A program made the translations under genes and the position numbers. A stretch of 6,843 bases of DNA. It comes from Methanocalculus sp. MSAO_Arc2. GTDB taxonomy: Archaea > Halobacteriota > Methanomicrobia > Methanomicrobiales > Methanocorpusculaceae. Below are positions 4,816 to 6,843 of this stretch, in pieces. The stretch is from the NCBI GenBank assembly GCA_003838065.1, contig QZAC01000170.1:1-6843 (forward strand). Direction: 5' to 3'. Every line of letters starts with the position of its first letter. Within the stretch, counting starts at the first letter, position 1. Under the pieces are notes generated by a model. It searched no databases, was not told the DNA's origin, and was given only the letters and a program-made list of their open reading frames with translations.

Positions 4816-6014
4816 AAATTATGGAAACGGCATGCGGTTTCTTTGAGACACGCCTCACCGACGAACACCGGGTTTTTCTTCAGGAGCGATATGGACTCAC
4901 CCCCAACACTATTCGACAGCAGAGGATCGGGTATGCTCCCCCATCTGGGTCTGCCCTAATTCTCCACCTCCTTGACCATGATTATTCGGCAGATGAAATT
5001 ATCGGATCCGGTCTTGTCTATCGGAGAGACACAGATGAACAGACTATCACAAAGGATCTGTTCCGGGGCCGGTTGATCTTCCCCTATCTGGTATCTGGAC
5101 GCCCCGCCTATTTCATCGGCCGGTCAACGGATGAAACACCCGCCTCCCACGAGCGCCCGGCGCCCAAATACATTAAACAGATTGTCACGCCCACTGGCCC
5201 GCAAGAGCCGACATTCGGTATTGATACTCTGAGAACAGGCACACCTCTCCTCATAACCGAAGGAGTAACGGATGCCATCGCCTGCCACCAGGCGGGATAC
5301 TCTTGTATCAGCCCTGTGACAACGTCGTTCAAAGAATCCCGTATCAGGGACGCGATCCAGTATTGTAAACTCGCATCAAAGACATTCATCCTTAATGATT
5401 CGGAGGAGAACCGGGCCGGAGATCTGGGTGCTGCACGGACAGCGCTCGCAATGATCGAGATCGCGGCTATCAACCCTATGATTGGAAGTATCCCCCGCCC
5501 CGAAAATGTCGAGAAGGTCGATCTAAATGACTTCCTCCGTGGTGGGGGTTCAATATCTGATCTGCTTCATAATGCAACACCCGCTATGGATCATCCCACA
5601 GTCAAGGAACTGATCGATCAGTCATACCGGGCTGCCGCAACCCATATACGGGCAACACTCCCGAAACGCAACCCCGGATGGATTACACGCGGCAGCAAGA
5701 ACCGAGAGGATATAGGGGATCTCAAGGATCGTATGCCTACGATAAGCCAGATATCTGGTGTTCCTCCTGGGGCACAGGGGGTTCACCCGGTTTTTGGTAG
5801 TAGTACTGGAAAGAACTTTCTGGTATCAAAAGATGGTGAAACATGGACTTCGTTTCATGGCGGCCCGAAACAGGGGCGATCAGGGGGCGTTTTCAAACTG
5901 GTCGCACTCATGCAGGGGTTCCTCACTGATGAAGATCAACCCCTCCGAGGAGAGGCCTTTAAGAAGACTGTTGAACACTGCCGGAAGACCTGGGGTGGTG
6001 TGAAAAATGCGTGA
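4812..6014 (+). CDS. DnaG-like TOPRIM primase of phage/bacterial type with C-terminal CHC2-like region
   Basis: This 400-residue protein should make RNA primers for the element's replication. The N-terminal part resembles the DnaG polymerase domain: LTPNTIRQQRIGYAPP (29-44), FRGRLIFPY (84-92) and PKYIKQ (118-123). The TOPRIM part has LLITEGVTDAIACHQAG (146-162) with E150 as catalytic glutamate, NDSEEN (195-200) in place of the usual acidic DxD motif, and DLNDFL (237-242). Residues 325-370 (HPVFGSSTGKNF, W345, GGVFKLVALMQG) resemble the CHC2 zinc-ribbon fold, but at the C-terminus instead of the N-terminus and with no zinc-binding cysteines. It is unlike the host-type archaeal DnaG, which has an EGRAD-type TOPRIM motif. 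ATG 4812 is chosen for the ATGA overlap with the helicase; GTG 4803 and ATG 4821 are alternatives. Confidence 0.85.
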   Translation: MKIMETACGFFETRLTDEHRVFLQERYGLTPNTIRQQRIGYAPPSGSALILHLLDHDYSADEIIGSGLVYRRDTDEQTITKDLFRGRLIFPYLVSGRPAYFIGRSTDETPASHERPAPKYIKQIVTPTGPQEPTFGIDTLRTGTPLLITEGVTDAIACHQAGYSCISPVTTSFKESRIRDAIQYCKLASKTFILNDSEENRAGDLGAARTALAMIEIAAINPMIGSIPRPENVEKVDLNDFLRGGGSISDLLHNATPAMDHPTVKELIDQSYRAAATHIRATLPKRNPGWITRGSKNREDIGDLKDRMPTISQISGVPPGAQGVHPVFGSSTGKNFLVSKDGETWTSFHGGPKQGRSGGVFKLVALMQGFLTDEDQPLRGEAFKKTVEHCRKTWGGVKNA

Positions 6015-6294
6015 GGTTTCCTTCCACATCCACCTTTCCAGCGTTCTCTCAGACACCGAGAAACGCGATCTCATATGTGGCGGTAAAAAGACGATCCGGC
6101 TAAAAGACCTCATCCGGCTACGAGGGGGGGGTATTGTGACGTATCCCGATCTTCGTGACAGGCAATATGTTGAGTGGCTCCGGGAAAATTTTAGTTACGT
6201 GGAGATCGAGGAAATGATTGGAGCATCGAGCTCAACAATCACTTACTGGTCGCGCAAACACAACATCACTCAGAAAACCAAGAAAAGAAAATAA
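6007..6294 (+). CDS. Small helix-turn-helix protein (95 aa)
   Basis: The C-terminal half, about residues 53-87 (QYVEWLRENFSYVEIEEMIGASSSTITYWSRKHNI), matches the homeodomain-like helix-turn-helix pattern of resolvase and regulator families: a first helix, then SYVEIEEMIG, a turn, and the recognition helix SSSTITYWSRKH. The Lys/Arg-rich end (TQKTKKRK) would add DNA contacts. The N-terminal 50 residues are unrecognised. It should bind DNA, as a regulator or replication accessory factor; no catalytic residues are seen. It overlaps the primase by eight bases, with GGTGGTGTGA (5995-6004) as ribosome site. Eight consecutive G (6124-6131, residues 39-42) lie between the two halves; an indel there would destroy the helix-turn-helix frame. 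It is the last gene of the operon. Confidence 0.7.
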   Translation: MREVSFHIHLSSVLSDTEKRDLICGGKKTIRLKDLIRLRGGGIVTYPDLRDRQYVEWLRENFSYVEIEEMIGASSSTITYWSRKHNITQKTKKRK

Positions 6295-6311
6295 TATTTC
6301 CTTAAAACAAC

Positions 6312-6317
6312 TTTTTT
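6312..6317 (+). terminator. T6 terminator after the operon
   Basis: A run of six T lies 18 bases after the stop at 6294, the first T-tract past the operon. Archaeal-type termination here is plausible but not proven. The 7-bp inverted repeat CTTAAAA/TTTTAAG (6301-6307/6355-6361) brackets it. Confidence 0.4.
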
Positions 6318-6332
6318 GAAATACCATTTCCT

Positions 6333-6441
6333 GAAAACCATCTTCGTGGTGGCATTTTAAGCCGAAAACTCCCACCAGCACGATCTATCCCTCGAAAACC
6401 ACGATAAACCCTCTCATATCGTCAGGGGAGAGGTGGTTTTC
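6333..6441. repeat. Nested hairpins with three copies of GAAAACCA/TGGTTTTC
   Basis: GAAAACCA occurs at 6333-6340 and 6394-6401, and its reverse complement TGGTTTTC at 6434-6441. The second and third form a 9-bp stem (GAAAACCAC 6394-6402 with 6433-6441) extended by CTCTC/GAGAG (6411-6415/6428-6432). TGGTGG/CCACCA (6347-6352/6372-6377) and ACCA/TGGT (6337-6340/6347-6350) offer competing stems. Confidence 0.55.
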
Positions 6442-6498
6442 TTCGTCCGTTTCCAAAAACAACCCTGTATATCCACCTTTCCCATCGGGTGCCCGGTA

Positions 6499-6528
6499 CC
6501 CCGATCCACAAAACGGCAGCCCCGATCC
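6499..6528 (+). repeat. CCCCGATCC direct repeat pair
   Basis: CCCCGATCC occurs at 6499-6507 and 6520-6528, start to start 21 bases, i.e. two helical turns. ATCGGG (6484-6489) is inverted relative to the first copy. The spacing would put two binding sites on the same DNA face. Confidence 0.45.
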
Positions 6529-6560
6529 GTGAAATATTATTCACTTTCATTCCTTACGTG

Positions 6561-6573
6561 GAAATGTCATTTC
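6561..6573. repeat. 13-base palindrome
   Basis: GAAATG and CATTTC flank a single T, a typical small dimer-binding operator layout. No regulator can be assigned. Confidence 0.35.
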
Positions 6574-6621
6574 ATCCATCCCCAGAAAAAGAAATATTTT
6601 TCGAAACTTTTTCCAAAGTAC

Positions 6622-6628
6622 TATATAC
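6622..6628 (+). promoter_or_regulatory. TATA-like promoter site
   Basis: TATATAC preceded by ccaaag is similar to the operon TATA box at 580-586. A start near 6650 is predicted, but no gene follows closely before the window ends. Confidence 0.3.
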
Positions 6629-6677
6629 AGGTGGCGGCGGGACGCGACTAAAATAATACGTTCATTTTTGCCATATT

Positions 6678-6730
6678 TCGGGGTAAATTCCGGGGCGTAT
6701 GCCTTGATAAAACCCTAAATATTACCCCGA
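6678..6730. repeat. 9-bp perfect inverted repeat TCGGGGTAA/TTACCCCGA
   Basis: Arms at 6678-6686 and 6722-6730 are separated by 35 bases. The spacer contains a second similar motif (ttccggggcgta). It could be a looped binding site or an RNA stem. Confidence 0.5.
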
Positions 6731-6747
6731 TGGGTGATAATTCCAAC

Positions 6748-6782
6748 ACAAAATATGAATTTTGTCATTCGGAATGAAAAAA
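6748..6782. repeat. Overlapping palindromes, operator-like
   Basis: ACAAAAT/ATTTTGT (6748-6754/6759-6765) form one hairpin. Overlapping it, a 23-base near-palindrome (6760-6782) is centred on G6771: TCATTC/GAATGA arms extended by TTTT/AAAA, with one mismatched pair (6764/6778). ATTCC/GGAAT (6740-6744/6771-6775) is a further pairing. Confidence 0.5.
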
Positions 6783-6843
6783 AGGTATTGGGTGTGGATG
6801 TGCTTTTTCTTAGGTGATGAGGAAAAACACTCGGTTGAGGCAA

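Larger units (their letters stand above)
6295..6843. other. 549-base non-coding tail rich in inverted repeats
   Basis: No convincing gene is present on either strand. The stretch contains nested hairpins (6301-6441), paired CCCCGATCC boxes (6499-6507, 6520-6528), a short palindrome (6561-6573), a TATA-like site (6622-6628), a 9-bp inverted repeat (6678-6730) and a nearly perfect palindrome (6760-6782). A possible gene start, ATG 6817 (MRKNTRLRQ, open to the edge), has no properly spaced ribosome site. TTTTTC/GAAAAA (6804-6809/6822-6827) flank it. The region could be a second control or origin segment, or an intergenic boundary of the element. Confidence 0.6.

Noticed and set aside
6433..6651. 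72-codon + strand frame starting with GTG
   Set aside because: No ribosome site, no recognisable domain, unusual composition (rich in Phe, Lys, Ser, Pro), begins inside a hairpin arm and covers several inverted repeats.
6817..6843. Start of a gene running off the right edge (MRKNTRLRQ)
   Set aside because: Only nine codons are visible and the GGTG is directly adjacent to the ATG with no spacer; cannot be supported without more sequence.

Overview
The window looks like part of a mobile replicon (plasmid, virus or integrated element) of a methanogenic euryarchaeon, most likely of the Methanomicrobiales type. The evidence is archaeal promoter-like TATA boxes (for example around 297-304, 429-438 and 580-586), Shine-Dalgarno sites of the GGAG/GGTG kind, T-rich stretches after genes, and moderately GC-rich genes separated by strongly AT-rich gaps. 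The host assignment is inference, because no host marker gene is present. Every credible gene lies on the + strand.

Layout. Positions 3-95 hold the C-terminal end of an unidentified helical protein. Positions 96-619 are a 524-base AT-rich gap. It contains a poly-T/poly-A hairpin, an AT-rich 9+9 palindrome followed at once by a TGTTACGGGC box, and an apparent small structured RNA at about 456-567 (own TATA box, three hairpins, final T-tract). A compact operon follows: a winged-helix protein (620-850), three small unrecognised proteins (837-995, 992-1258, 1252-1635) and a 369-residue unrecognised protein (1637-2746). Most of these genes overlap at start and stop.

Positions 2747-3048 carry an iteron-like cluster. 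There are seven good copies and one degenerate copy of TGTTACRGGT in both orientations, with an AT-rich stretch between them. This is the best origin or operator candidate in the window. An overlapping reading frame of doubtful status covers the same stretch.

Positions 3049-6294 hold a replication module: a UvrD/Rep-type superfamily 1 helicase (3049-4815), a phage/bacterial-style DnaG-like TOPRIM primase (4812-6014) and a small helix-turn-helix protein (6007-6294), all overlapping. The primase is unusual because a region resembling the CHC2 zinc-ribbon lies at its C-terminus and has no cysteines. The last 549 bases (6295-6843) have no convincing gene but are dense in inverted repeats, palindromes and one promoter-like site.

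Working model (inference): the iteron region is the origin, or the control site, of a small archaeal replicon. The 369-residue protein or one of the small DNA-binding proteins could recognise the repeats, the helicase unwinds and the primase makes primers. The hairpin RNA and the distant TGTTACGGGC box upstream of the operon would be candidates for replication or copy-number control. No known defence, CRISPR, tRNA or transposase feature was seen.
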